NCBI GenBank assembly: GCA_964625335.1
Contig: CAZVBE010000001.1
Coordinates: 62,001-126,000 of the forward strand
Direction of reading: 5' to 3'
Length of the DNA stretch: 64,000 nucleotides
Origin: CAZGUG01 sp964625335
GTDB taxonomy: Bacteria; Bacillota; Clostridia; Ch29
Below, piece after piece: positions 33,904 through 42,140 of the stretch; position 1 is the stretch's first letter; the number at the start of each line of letters is the position of its first letter. The notes beneath the pieces are model-generated. The model did not search any database. It was given only the letters and a program-made list of their open reading frames with translations, and was not told the DNA's origin. The position numbers and the translations under genes were made by a program.

Positions 33904-34350
33904 TCATAGTTCCTCCATTGTCTTTTTCAAACTTGTGCGTTCAACTTTATCCACCATATTTTCCAGTGCAGTTAAGATAATACCTATAGTTTCCTCATCC
34001 ATTCCTTCTGTGAGGAATTCACCCCAACTACGTATCCTCTGCCATATTTCATCCTTGCAGTCCTTTGCTTTACCGGTAAGATAAATCCTGTTAAATCTTT
34101 TGTCTGCATTATCCTTATCCTTTATGACATAGCCTTTCTGCTCCAGTGATTTTATCGCCCGGGCCGTTGCAGACTTGTCTATATATAAATATGAAGATAA
34201 TTCGTCCTGGGTCGCACCATCTTTTCCATACAAATAAAGGAGAAAGGAATACTCCGCCGAAGTGATACAAAACTCCTTTAAGGAATAATTAATATAGACC
34301 TGTTTCTGCCGGTGCAGAATTGACATTAACCGCCCGAAACTTCTTTTCAA
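33904..34350 (-). CDS. MarR-family transcriptional repressor
   Basis: 148 residues beginning at TTG 34350 (AGGGGG at a 7-base spacing). The winged helix is visible: LYGKDGATQDELSSYLYIDKSATARAIKSLEQKGYV followed by a wing with DKRFNRIYLTGKA. It is the first gene of a marR-MATE operon. Two inverted repeats flank and overlap its promoter (34365-34410), so it most likely represses its own operon until a toxic ligand binds. Confidence 0.92.
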   Translation of the reverse strand: MKRSFGRLMSILHRQKQVYINYSLKEFCITSAEYSFLLYLYGKDGATQDELSSYLYIDKSATARAIKSLEQKGYVIKDKDNADKRFNRIYLTGKAKDCKDEIWQRIRSWGEFLTEGMDEETIGIILTALENMVDKVERTSLKKTMEEL

Positions 34351-34364
34351 AATTATTTCCCCCT

Positions 34365-34410
34365 TAGTTGACTTATCAACTATTATAGTACAAATAATTG
34401 ATTAGTCAAC
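34365..34410 (-). promoter_or_regulatory. marR-MATE promoter with two palindromic operators
   Basis: On the - strand, TTGACT (34404-34409) and TATAAT lie 16 bases apart. TAGTTGA/TCAACTA (34365-34382, four-base spacer) covers the start-site side, and TTGA/TCAA (34398-34409, also four-base spacer) overlaps the -35 box. The shared TTGA-N4-TCAA core suggests two MarR dimers. Confidence 0.75.
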
Positions 34411-34428
34411 ACTAACAGGGCAGGCAGG

Positions 34429-34463
34429 AAAAAACGCCCCCTGCTTTGGTAAAAGCACAGGGC
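34429..34463 (-). terminator. Terminator after the AI-2E-family gene
   Basis: Read on the - strand, GCCCTGTGCTTT and AAAGCAGGGGGC form an imperfect stem with a short loop, followed by GTTTTTTCC. Confidence 0.65.
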
Positions 34464-34481
34464 AGAAGGGGAGAATCCAAC

Positions 34482-35630
34482 TTAATTTTCTATATGTTCC
34501 ATAAGGCTGCTGTTGCTGGCTTTAAACACTGCAACCCTTTTATCATAAAATATCTTCAAAGTGGCTATAGTGGGTGATGCCAAAAGCATTCCGATAATGC
34601 CGAAGTATCCTCCGCCTATTATCAGCGCAAGAATAATGAAAAAGGGCCTTACTCCAACTCTGTGTCCAACTAACTTCGGATCCAAATACCAGGCGTCAAA
34701 CTGCTGTAATGCGAACAGGAATAGAAATACAGTAATTGACATGACAGGGGATACTGACAGGCCAATAAATGCTCCCACAACCTGTCCCACCAATGGTCCG
34801 ACATAAGGAACCATATTGGTTATACCTACAAACAACGCTATTAATCTGGGATAGGGCGCTTTAATTAGTATTAATCCAATAAAAGCAATAAATCCTATAA
34901 TTGATGAATCCACAGCTTTTATCCCTATATAACGACCTACCATTCTGTTGTAGATTCTCATCCACTCTATAAGTTTATGGCCTTTATCCTCTTTAATGAC
35001 CATATAAATAAAAATCTTGGTCCCTTTGACAAGCCTTTCCTTGTCCAGCAGCACATATATTGAAATTAAGAAGCCTATAATTATTCTGACTAAAGTTGCG
35101 GTTGCCAGGAATATTGAAGATAGGGATCCTTGCATAAACCTTACAATTGTTGTCCCGGATCTTGAAGATAATTCTGTCAGATAACTTAATAACCCGACAT
35201 CATTTAACAAACCGTACAGGGTTTCATTTCCCAATGCACTGTAAATCCATCCCTGTATTATTTGGGCATACCTGGGTATTTCTGATGCTATCGAGATTAT
35301 ACTGCTTATGATACTGGGCAGAATGAAAAATACAATTAAGACTACCAAGCTGGATAAAAATATATAGGTTGATGCTATGGACAGTCCCCTTTTAAATCTG
35401 AACCTTTTCTCAAAAACCTTCATTATCGGGTTTAAGCAGTATGCAATTGCCAAAGCATATAAGAATGGAGACAGTATGGAAAAAAGGTGCCTTAAAAATG
35501 CTAACAAAACACCAAAGTTTTTTATAAGGATATACCCTATTGCTGCTATTAGCGCAAAAATTATTAAATCTCTGTATTTTATATCCCTGTCAAATAGCAA
35601 TTCGCATACTCTCCTTTTTCTTAAAGTCAT
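34482..35630 (-). CDS. AI-2E family (PerM-like) membrane transporter
   Basis: 382 residues with about eight membrane helices. The family pattern includes an N-terminal pair of helices, LSPFLYALAIAYCLNPIMKVFEKRF near residue 55, a long soluble segment in the middle, and PYVGPLVGQVVGAFIGL plus GGGYFGIIGMLLASPTIATLKI near the end. Members have been linked to autoinducer export or Na+(Li+)/H+ exchange; most have no known substrate, and no quorum-sensing genes are nearby. It is a monocistronic unit between marR and the divergent blaI-like gene. Confidence 0.88.
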   Translation of the reverse strand: MTLRKRRVCELLFDRDIKYRDLIIFALIAAIGYILIKNFGVLLAFLRHLFSILSPFLYALAIAYCLNPIMKVFEKRFRFKRGLSIASTYIFLSSLVVLIVFFILPSIISSIISIASEIPRYAQIIQGWIYSALGNETLYGLLNDVGLLSYLTELSSRSGTTIVRFMQGSLSSIFLATATLVRIIIGFLISIYVLLDKERLVKGTKIFIYMVIKEDKGHKLIEWMRIYNRMVGRYIGIKAVDSSIIGFIAFIGLILIKAPYPRLIALFVGITNMVPYVGPLVGQVVGAFIGLSVSPVMSITVFLFLFALQQFDAWYLDPKLVGHRVGVRPFFIILALIIGGGYFGIIGMLLASPTIATLKIFYDKRVAVFKASNSSLMEHIEN

Positions 35631-35695
35631 TACTCCGTCATTATATCATGTTTTAAGCAGGGGATACAGGAAGCGCTCCATTTGTATCTTTTTTA

Positions 35696-35754
35696 TTGAC
35701 AAAGCAGGTTTATCCTGATAGACTAAAAATATAAAGGTTTATTCCGGTAAACCT
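35696..35754 (+). promoter_or_regulatory. Promoter and BlaI-type operator of the blaI-blaR1 pair
   Basis: TTGACA (35696-35701) and TAGACT (35719-35724) are spaced by 17 bases. AGGTTTA (35735-35741) and TAAACCT (35748-35754) are a perfect inverted repeat with a six-base spacer just downstream, in the right place for a BlaI dimer to block transcription. Confidence 0.75.
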
Positions 35755-35770
35755 ATTGGGAGGTATTATT

Positions 35771-36130
35771 GTGGAAGAGTTAAAACTGTTTAATGCGGAA
35801 TATAGATTTATGGATATCATCTGGGAACTTGAACCTATCAACTCCACCGAGCTTACCAAGATCTGTATGCAAAGCCTGGGCTGGAAAAAGTCCACCACCT
35901 ACACAATGATAAGAAAGCTATCCGAACGTGGCATTTTACAAAACGAAGAGGCAACGGTTACGGCCCTTGTGAAACGGGAGCAGGTACAAAAATATGAGAG
36001 CGAGGCGTTATTGGAAAAGGCCTTTGATGGCTCTTTGCCTGCGTTTTTGGCTGCATTTTTGCAAGACAAAAAGCTGTCCAAACAGGAAGCGGAGGAAATC
36101 GAAAAAATGATAGAGGAGGCAACCAAATGA
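35771..36130 (+). CDS. BlaI/MecI/CopY-family transcriptional repressor
   Basis: 119 residues from the GTG at 35771 (GGGAGG seven bases upstream). The winged-helix is typical of BlaI (EYRFMDIIWELEPINSTELTKICMQSLGWKKSTTYTMIRKLSERGIL) and the C-terminal helices mediate dimerisation. In the family, the membrane peptidase BlaR1 triggers cleavage of the repressor. It overlaps the BlaR1-like gene by ATGA and has an inverted-repeat operator upstream, so the pair is probably autoregulated. Confidence 0.9.
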   Translation: MEELKLFNAEYRFMDIIWELEPINSTELTKICMQSLGWKKSTTYTMIRKLSERGILQNEEATVTALVKREQVQKYESEALLEKAFDGSLPAFLAAFLQDKKLSKQEAEEIEKMIEEATK

Positions 36131-38367
36131 GCAGTATGTTCATCACCGTACTGAATATGAGCCTTATAGCAAGTTATGCGGCTTTGGCTGTTATTCTCGT
36201 CCGGCTGCTTATTAGCAAGGCGCCGAAGATTTACTCGTATGCTCTTTGGGCGGTGGTGCTGTTTCGTATGGTTTGCCCCGTTTCGTTTAAAAGCACTATT
36301 AGCCTTATACCCGGTAAAACCGATGTTATTCCCCATGATATCGTATTTTCCCAAAACCCTGCCATACAAACAGGTATCCGGAACATAGACAATACACTAA
36401 ACCAGTCTGTCGCCTATTCTTTGCCGCCGGTCAACCCTGCTGCAAGCGTAAACCCTATGGGCATTTTTCTGGAAATTGCAGCTATAATCTGGCTGCTCGG
36501 GATAGCCGTGCTTTTGTGCTACAGCGCTGTATCCTATATAAGGATTAGATACAGACTTTCGGATGCAACCCTTGTCGAAGATAATATTTTTGAAACCGAC
36601 AGGGTTAAGACACCCTTTGTCCTGGGGTTTACCAGGCCGAAAATTTATATACCAACAGGGCTTGCCCGGAATCAACTTGATTATATACTGAAACACGAAA
36701 AAATACATATCAAGCACCGGGACTACTTAATAAAGCCTATTGCGTTTTTCGCCCTTGTCCTGCACTGGTTTAATCCGATAATGTGGGTCTGTTATTTCCT
36801 CATGGCAAAGGATATGGAAATGTCCTGCGATGAAAGCGTAATGAATCAAACAAGCGAGGATATCCGTGCAAACTATTCGAATTCTTTGCTTTTGCTTTCT
36901 GCTAAGCAGAGCGGTCTTTTAAGTCCGCTGGCCTTTGGGGAAAGCAATGTGAAGTCCAGGATAAGAAATGTGCTTAACTATAAAAAACCCGCATTTTGGA
37001 TAACTGTCGTGGCTGTTGCTGCCGTAACAGCAGCAGCAATTGGGTTGATGGCCAATCCCGCAGACAGGGTCGTATCTTCATCAACTGCCGATAAACTGTT
37101 CGATTGCAAAACGGAATACGTCGGTGATGCGTCAAAGGTTGGAAGCATAGCTTCATTACTGGGATATCCGGAAAGAATAAGCTATGATTATATCGAGCTT
37201 CACACCGGCAGCACTCCCTACGCTGTGACTGTACATTTAAAGACGGATACAAAGACAAAGGATTATTACAGCCAGGCTGCGTATCAGGCACCCTTTGAAA
37301 AAAACGCCATTATTATGTTTTCGCTTATAGGTAATGCCGACTATATAAATTTTAATATAAGCGACGGCAGCAGTGATTATATGGTGCAATATTCAAGGGA
37401 CCGGGCAAACAAAAACATGGGCAGGGATGTGCGTGAATTTGCACAGGGTCCGGAGGAATTGGAACAGTTATTGGGAATGGCAGAGCATTTTGATAATACC
37501 GGTATTGGCGGGCATCAAAACAGTCCCGGTAATACAGCGGAAGGGGAAATCCGGCCGGTTTCAGTTATTATAGAAGAAAATATCGATATTATAATGTCTT
37601 CACCGAAGGAATCATCCAATCCACAGGACTATATTAATGCACACCGGAATGAATATGAAAGCATTCTGAAACTGGGGGACCAAGCGCTGGACTATCTCCT
37701 GTCACAGTTTAAAAAGGGCGGCACCAACGATTTACGAGGGCATATTATGATGCGGCTTTGTAAAGATATGCTGGGGGACAGACAAAGTGAGAGCGATGAT
37801 ACACTGCTGCCTAAGGAGTGGTACTCGCAGCTTACCATATACGAGGAAACCCGGCTGCCTAATTTTGACTATGACGGCAGCGATCCGATACAGAGTTTGG
37901 TCTACGCAATAGAAGTGGAAAACAATACAAGCTCTTACCGGGGCGGATTTGTGGTTGTCGCGCCAAAAATCCACGCCTATTATGAAGCAGGCGGGATGCT
38001 CAAAGTGTTTGTCACAACCTACTACGGCAATTATCATTTATATGGTAAGACATTGTCGCCCGACGGGGCAGGGGTAGTACCCGCAGCTATTACCTACGTG
38101 AAGGATGGAAAGGGAGAGTATAAGCTGGAGGAATACAGGCAGGCCATGGACGTTTCGTACTTTGCCAAATCAATCGAGGATTTTTGTACCATGCCTGTAT
38201 CAGGCAAAAAAATAGAAGGGTTGGCGGAACTGATACTAAACCATTACGGTAACTATGACGATGTCACCGCGTTGCACAGGGAAAACCTTATTAAGCACCT
38301 GAAAGCAAACAATCAAACGGGAGTTAAGTATAGGCTGCCAGACGGCGAGGTTGTTCAACTTACGTAA
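36127..38367 (+). CDS. BlaR1-family M56 membrane metallopeptidase/sensor
   Basis: 746 residues. Four N-terminal membrane helices enclose a cytoplasmic gluzincin domain with HEKIH (near residue 197; zinc ligands and catalytic Glu) and the downstream EMSCDESV. A fourth helix (near residue 297, FWITVVAVAAVTAAAIGLM) leads to an external C-terminal region of about 430 residues. That region lacks the penicillin-binding SxxK/SxN/KTG motifs of beta-lactam sensors, so it probably senses something else. It should inactivate the BlaI-like repressor on stimulation. No beta-lactamase gene follows in the window. Confidence 0.85.
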   Translation: MSSMFITVLNMSLIASYAALAVILVRLLISKAPKIYSYALWAVVLFRMVCPVSFKSTISLIPGKTDVIPHDIVFSQNPAIQTGIRNIDNTLNQSVAYSLPPVNPAASVNPMGIFLEIAAIIWLLGIAVLLCYSAVSYIRIRYRLSDATLVEDNIFETDRVKTPFVLGFTRPKIYIPTGLARNQLDYILKHEKIHIKHRDYLIKPIAFFALVLHWFNPIMWVCYFLMAKDMEMSCDESVMNQTSEDIRANYSNSLLLLSAKQSGLLSPLAFGESNVKSRIRNVLNYKKPAFWITVVAVAAVTAAAIGLMANPADRVVSSSTADKLFDCKTEYVGDASKVGSIASLLGYPERISYDYIELHTGSTPYAVTVHLKTDTKTKDYYSQAAYQAPFEKNAIIMFSLIGNADYINFNISDGSSDYMVQYSRDRANKNMGRDVREFAQGPEELEQLLGMAEHFDNTGIGGHQNSPGNTAEGEIRPVSVIIEENIDIIMSSPKESSNPQDYINAHRNEYESILKLGDQALDYLLSQFKKGGTNDLRGHIMMRLCKDMLGDRQSESDDTLLPKEWYSQLTIYEETRLPNFDYDGSDPIQSLVYAIEVENNTSSYRGGFVVVAPKIHAYYEAGGMLKVFVTTYYGNYHLYGKTLSPDGAGVVPAAITYVKDGKGEYKLEEYRQAMDVSYFAKSIEDFCTMPVSGKKIEGLAELILNHYGNYDDVTALHRENLIKHLKANNQTGVKYRLPDGEVVQLT

Positions 38368-38421
38368 AAACACAGAAAAAGGAGTGACTATCAGATTTAA
38401 AAATTGTAAGCCACACGTCAT

Positions 38422-38520
38422 ATGTATGAAAGTTACGGGTTTGTATTAACCGAGACGAAAAAGAACGATACGTGGACCGTTCAAGTGATAAACGAGGAGC
38501 GCTGGGATTTAGCCCAATAA
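38422..38520 (+). pseudogene. Short C-terminal gene fragment
   Basis: A 32-codon open frame (starts MYESYGFVLTE, ends EERWDLAQ) reads like the last strands of a small extracytoplasmic domain of the kind found at the end of M56 proteins. It has no ribosome binding site and no upstream body. It is probably a remnant of a duplicated or replaced C-terminus of the BlaR1-like gene. Confidence 0.3.
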
Positions 38521-38543
38521 TGGCTTCATAAGGAGGAAATTAA

Positions 38544-39488
38544 ATGTCTTTATTCAAAAGAGCTGTATACTTTTTTTGTACCAATCCTGACATAGACCCG
38601 GTTGCAGGACGGGTATTTGATAAGTTGTCCGAAATATATAATCTGCATGAGACGGATATCATTGTTGACGACAGCCCGGTACTGGAATATTCAGATGAAG
38701 GAGGAGACCGGTTCTACTTTGTTGGAACCCATAAAGTTATTTGCCACGATTACAATAACTATCTGCCGGTAATAAACAATTACTTTTCGGATTATGATAT
38801 GACGGGCCTTATCACGTGGCACGAAGGGCATAATGCGCCGGACAGAATATTGTCTGTTCATACGACGGGGGATGTGGAAACAGGTTGCTTCGGGCCTGCC
38901 AATCCAGTTTACATGCATAATCTGTTGCTGAGCCTGGAAAATAACCGTACCAACGCCCAGCTGGCCGATTTTACGGTCACCACCGAAGCTACCCATTGGT
39001 CGGGCGTTATTTATGGTGGAGGAACTCCGGATATGATACCTCAGTTTCCGGTACCTATTGTTGATATCGAAATAGGAAGTACTTCGGAATCATGGTCGAA
39101 TGAGACAGCAGCAAAGGTGATTGCCCAATCCCTGACCGGGATTTTTACTGTCAATGAAAAAAGTTTTAAGAGTCTGCTCTGCGCGGGAGGAGTTCACTTT
39201 GAGCCATCCTTTGCAAATGCAGTATTTCAGACTTGGGAGGATAACGCTTTCGGCATATCACATATTTTAGGAAACCATTGGTTGGTTACCGGACAATACG
39301 AAGGGGAAGACGGCCAGGCAAGGCTCGAAGCCTGTGTGAATTCGATTCAGGGAGGAATCAATGGCATTGTATTTCATGATAATTTGAAAGGTGCCTATAA
39401 AGAGCAACTCAGGGTACTTGGAAGAAAACTAAATGTTCCCGTTTTTAAACATAAACTGCTGCGCCGACCTTGGGATATCTCTTTTTAG
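38544..39488 (+). CDS. D-aminoacyl-tRNA deacylase, DTD2/GEK1 type
   Basis: 314 residues with AAGGAGG at a 7-base spacing. The sequence follows the archaeal/plant DTD2 (GEK1, PF04414) layout: SVHTTGDVE (HxxGD), TVTTEATHWSG, VDIEIGSTSESW and, near the C-terminus, CAGGVHFEPSF with AFGISHILG. DTD2 removes D-amino acids, or N-ethyl adducts caused by acetaldehyde, from tRNA. This is distinct from the usual bacterial Dtd (a short protein of about 150 residues). An anaerobe producing aldehydes would benefit from the latter activity, which is inference. It stands alone between the BlaR1-like gene and the Uma2 gene. Confidence 0.78.
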   Translation: MSLFKRAVYFFCTNPDIDPVAGRVFDKLSEIYNLHETDIIVDDSPVLEYSDEGGDRFYFVGTHKVICHDYNNYLPVINNYFSDYDMTGLITWHEGHNAPDRILSVHTTGDVETGCFGPANPVYMHNLLLSLENNRTNAQLADFTVTTEATHWSGVIYGGGTPDMIPQFPVPIVDIEIGSTSESWSNETAAKVIAQSLTGIFTVNEKSFKSLLCAGGVHFEPSFANAVFQTWEDNAFGISHILGNHWLVTGQYEGEDGQARLEACVNSIQGGINGIVFHDNLKGAYKEQLRVLGRKLNVPVFKHKLLRRPWDISF

Positions 39489-39622
39489 TTCTTAAAGACA
39501 AGGGAAGACTGTCATTGAAAAGGCCGTTTGTGAAGAAGCGAGAAACGTCCCCGTGTCTTAATAAAGGTATTATCAATTTTCTCGGAAGTCACGTTCAGCT
39601 TGATGTTGTATGGGCTTGCCGG

Positions 39623-40390
39623 TCAATCTGTAAAAAAGGGAAATATTGCAGGTCCTGCAACTTCCAAATGAGCAAACCAATAGGACTTGACAACATCCTG
39701 CTTTTGGTACGTCTTAAAATGGTCAACGTCCAAGTCCTTAAACCCATAGACCAGCACTACTTCCTGTTCAGGATCGATAACCCAATACTCCTTTACGCCC
39801 GAAATCATGAAGGTGCTCAGTTTATCCACCATATCCTTTGAGCGGGTATTTGGTGACAATATCTCAATGACCAGATCTGGTGTGCCCATGTACCGTCCTT
39901 TTTCATTGGTACTCTCATCCACATCACAGGCAATAATCAGATCCGGCTGCATAACATCCGGCTCTTTAAAGCCTTCTTTATTAAAATGTACATCAAAGGG
40001 AGCGTAAAACACCTTGCACTTTTTGCCCTTGAGATACTCTCTCAATTCAACATACAGGTTTCCGGAGATCTCCTGGTGGGTTGCAGTGGGCGAGCCCAGC
40101 AGCACAATTTCACCATTGATGAATTCCATTCGCAAATCGCTTTTCTCATAGATTTCCATGAATTCCTCATAGGAGACCTTTTTGCCGCCGTACTGGTAAT
40201 CGGGGGCCTTTTCTTTGACGGCGAGATAGCGGTCATAGTTGGTTAAATAAGGCGCCAGCCGCACTGCCTTCTTGCCGTTTTTGCTAATTACCACTTCATT
40301 ATCATTCATCACATGCTCCAGATACATACCAAGATTTTGCTTGAGTTCGGTGGCGGTTATGATTTTTTTGACTTTGTCTTTATCTCTCAT
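39623..40390 (-). CDS. Phd/YefM-type antitoxin domain fused to Uma2-family endonuclease-like domain
   Basis: 255 residues from the ATG at 40390 (GAGGTG upstream); a GTG at 40402 is an alternative. Residues 1-45 match a Phd-type DNA-binding antitoxin (ITATELKQNLGMYLEHVMNDNEVVISKNGKKAVRL). The rest is an Uma2/DUF820 domain of restriction-endonuclease fold (FINGEIVLLGSPTATHQ, EPDVMQPDLIIA, TPDLVIEILSPNTRSKDMVDK, VKEYWVIDPE), with Asp and Glu-x-(Leu) positions in the usual places. Two identical palindromes lie over its promoter, as expected for autoregulation by the Phd part. The biological role of Uma2 proteins is not established. Confidence 0.85.
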   Translation of the reverse strand: MRDKDKVKKIITATELKQNLGMYLEHVMNDNEVVISKNGKKAVRLAPYLTNYDRYLAVKEKAPDYQYGGKKVSYEEFMEIYEKSDLRMEFINGEIVLLGSPTATHQEISGNLYVELREYLKGKKCKVFYAPFDVHFNKEGFKEPDVMQPDLIIACDVDESTNEKGRYMGTPDLVIEILSPNTRSKDMVDKLSTFMISGVKEYWVIDPEQEVVLVYGFKDLDVDHFKTYQKQDVVKSYWFAHLEVAGPAIFPFFTD

Positions 40391-40423
40391 AGCTTCAATC
40401 ACCTCGCACGATCATGATAATAT

Positions 40424-40463
40424 ATCGTACGATAATCATAGCATATCGTACGATATATTTCAA
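40424..40463 (-). promoter_or_regulatory. Promoter with twin palindromic operators for the Phd-Uma2 gene
   Basis: ATCGTACGAT occurs at 40424-40433 and 40445-40454, with centres 21 bases (two helical turns) apart. On the - strand, TTGAAA (40458-40463) and TATGAT (40435-40440) are 17 bases apart; one palindrome fills the spacer and the other overlaps the start-site region. Confidence 0.8.
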
Positions 40464-40497
40464 CCAATATTCAGGCGGCTGCAAATATAATTTACCC

Positions 40498-40538
40498 TTG
40501 ACTATATAACATATATTATATAAAATAACATATGTTAT
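40498..40538 (+). promoter_or_regulatory. Promoter with palindromic TetR operator
   Basis: TTGACT (40498-40503) and TAAAAT (40521-40526) are 17 bases apart. The perfect palindrome ATAACATATGTTAT (40525-40538) follows directly, and a partial copy (ATAACATATATTAT) lies inside the spacer, so the TetR product downstream can repress at two sites. Confidence 0.75.
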
Positions 40539-40573
40539 ATGGGATGGTATTTGAAATTAAGGAAGGTGGTTTT

Positions 40574-41182
40574 ATGGTTCAACCAAGCGTGTATTCCCGG
40601 CTTCAAATCATTGAGGCGGCCTTTAAGCTGGTACGGGAGCAGGGCTGGGGAGCAGTTTCAACAAGGGCTATCGCAAAAGAGCTTGGCTCGTCCACCATGC
40701 CAATTTATTCCCATGTGCAGTCGGTGGAAGAACTGGAAAAGGAGCTGCACATAAAGGCCCGCACTCTCCTTAAGGATTTTCAGCGGCGGATGTATACTCA
40801 ACATACCCTTTTGAACCTGGCATTCGGGTATGTGGCCTTTGCCCGGGATGAAAAAAATCTGTTCCGCTTTCTCTATCTGGAAAGGCCAAACAGGATTAAC
40901 ATGGAGGATATATCGGCTGTGAAGGAATGGTTTTTTGCAGAATTCGGTGAGCAGGGCGGTGAAGCAAAGGCACTGCTGGAGTTACAGGCTTCCGGGCAGG
41001 AGGCATTGGTCGGGTACACCTGGATTTTCACACACGGTCTTGCCGTGTTGGTTAACTCCGGTGCCTTGGGTCGGTGCTCCGATGAGGATATTCTTGACTT
41101 TCTCATGAATGCGGGGGAGGCATTCTATCTCTGGGGAAACGAAAAAGGAGGGGTTAGTTTTGGAAAAGATAGTGAAAAATAA
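40574..41182 (+). CDS. TetR-family transcriptional regulator
   Basis: 202 residues from the ATG at 40574 with GGAAGGTGG upstream. The N-terminal helix-turn-helix is clear (IIEAAFKLVREQGWGAVSTRAIAKELGSSTMPIYSHVQSVEEL). The C-terminal domain resembles the TetR/WHG group (FARDEKNLFRFLYLERP, YTWIFTHGLAVLVNSGAL). It heads an operon with two related membrane proteins, the first of which starts 23 bases inside this gene. A palindrome over its own promoter points to autorepression. Confidence 0.88.
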   Translation: MVQPSVYSRLQIIEAAFKLVREQGWGAVSTRAIAKELGSSTMPIYSHVQSVEELEKELHIKARTLLKDFQRRMYTQHTLLNLAFGYVAFARDEKNLFRFLYLERPNRINMEDISAVKEWFFAEFGEQGGEAKALLELQASGQEALVGYTWIFTHGLAVLVNSGALGRCSDEDILDFLMNAGEAFYLWGNEKGGVSFGKDSEK

Positions 41183-41639
41183 TTTCTGGGGATACAGCGG
41201 ACGTTTCATATTGGTTCATCTTATAACCTACTTTGTGATTGCTGTGGTGTTCTTAAGCATACAGCGCGCACTGCCTGTGTCACAACGGGTTGTATTAGAT
41301 TTTTTCAGAATATATCGTTCTCCGGATTTAACGGCAGTTACAGCGCAGACAATACGCGCAGGGGTCATGGCTCTGGTGCTTTATCCGTTTTATGAGATTA
41401 TCATAAGAAACAAAGGTGGTTGGTTAGTACTATTTGGGGCACTATGGGGGCTTGCCCTTTTGGGCAGCCTCGAACCCTTTCCCGGGTCCATTGAAGGGAT
41501 GATCTATACCAGAACCACGGCAGTTGAACATTTACTAGTAGTGGCTGCCGGGGCCGTCCAGGTGATGTTTTTTTGCTGGCTGTTTCTGAAATGGGAACAC
41601 CACAGCAACTCGCAGAAATGGGGTGAGATTCATGGATAA
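41160..41639 (+). CDS. Membrane protein, first of a paralogous pair
   Basis: 159 residues from the TTG at 41160 (GGAGGGG at a 7-base spacing). About four hydrophobic segments, with the pattern NNFWGYSGRFILVHLITYFVI at the start and IIRNKGGWLVLFGALWGLALLGS in the middle. The next gene encodes a related protein with the same order of motifs. No family name is recognised. Under control of the upstream TetR, it could be an envelope or efflux-related protein, but this is only inferred from context. Confidence 0.65.
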   Translation: MEKIVKNNFWGYSGRFILVHLITYFVIAVVFLSIQRALPVSQRVVLDFFRIYRSPDLTAVTAQTIRAGVMALVLYPFYEIIIRNKGGWLVLFGALWGLALLGSLEPFPGSIEGMIYTRTTAVEHLLVVAAGAVQVMFFCWLFLKWEHHSNSQKWGEIHG

Positions 41640-42120
41640 GAAGCTTTGGGGTTACGTTAGAAGGTTCACTCTTGTTCATGTAATGGTATATTGGATTGTC
41701 GGAAGTGTACTTTACCAGATAGCGGGATACGAGGAAGCCATGGCTACAATGGAGGTTTTTGAGCATTACCGCCCGTTAGAAAGCTTTACAATGGTTGTAG
41801 TAGTGTTCCTTGGGCAAATAATCCGTGGTGGAATCCTTGCACTGGTGGTGTACCCTTTTTGCCAAGTATTCATGAAAAACAGGCATGGTTGGCTGTTGCT
41901 GTTCGGACTGTTGTTCGGCCTAAAGGTATTGGGCTCGCCAATCTTTATCAGTGAATTTTTAGCACCGGTGGAATCGATGGCAGAATTTTTAAACTCCTTG
42001 AAAATAGGAGTTCTTGAAATCATCGCCCAGGTCTTTGTTTTCTCCATAATATTTTTTGTATGGGAAAGAAAAAGTGGTGTGGTTAAGGTTGAATTTTTCC
42101 CTGCCAGCTATGACCAGTAA
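41632..42120 (+). CDS. Membrane protein, second of a paralogous pair
   Basis: 162 residues from the ATG at 41632, overlapping the previous gene by eight bases. It shares LWGYVRRFTLVHVMVYWIV, IIRGGILALVVYPF and NRHGWLLLFGLLFGLKVLGSP with its neighbour, showing tandem duplication and divergence. About four membrane segments and a short charged tail. The two products may form a heteromer. Function unknown. Confidence 0.65.
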   Translation: MDKKLWGYVRRFTLVHVMVYWIVGSVLYQIAGYEEAMATMEVFEHYRPLESFTMVVVVFLGQIIRGGILALVVYPFCQVFMKNRHGWLLLFGLLFGLKVLGSPIFISEFLAPVESMAEFLNSLKIGVLEIIAQVFVFSIIFFVWERKSGVVKVEFFPASYDQ

Positions 42121-42140
42121 ATTGATTAGGAGGAGATTGT

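Noticed and set aside
34482..35630. A quorum-sensing (autoinducer-2) role for the AI-2E-family protein
   Set aside because: The family name is historical; no luxS, lsr or other signalling genes are nearby.
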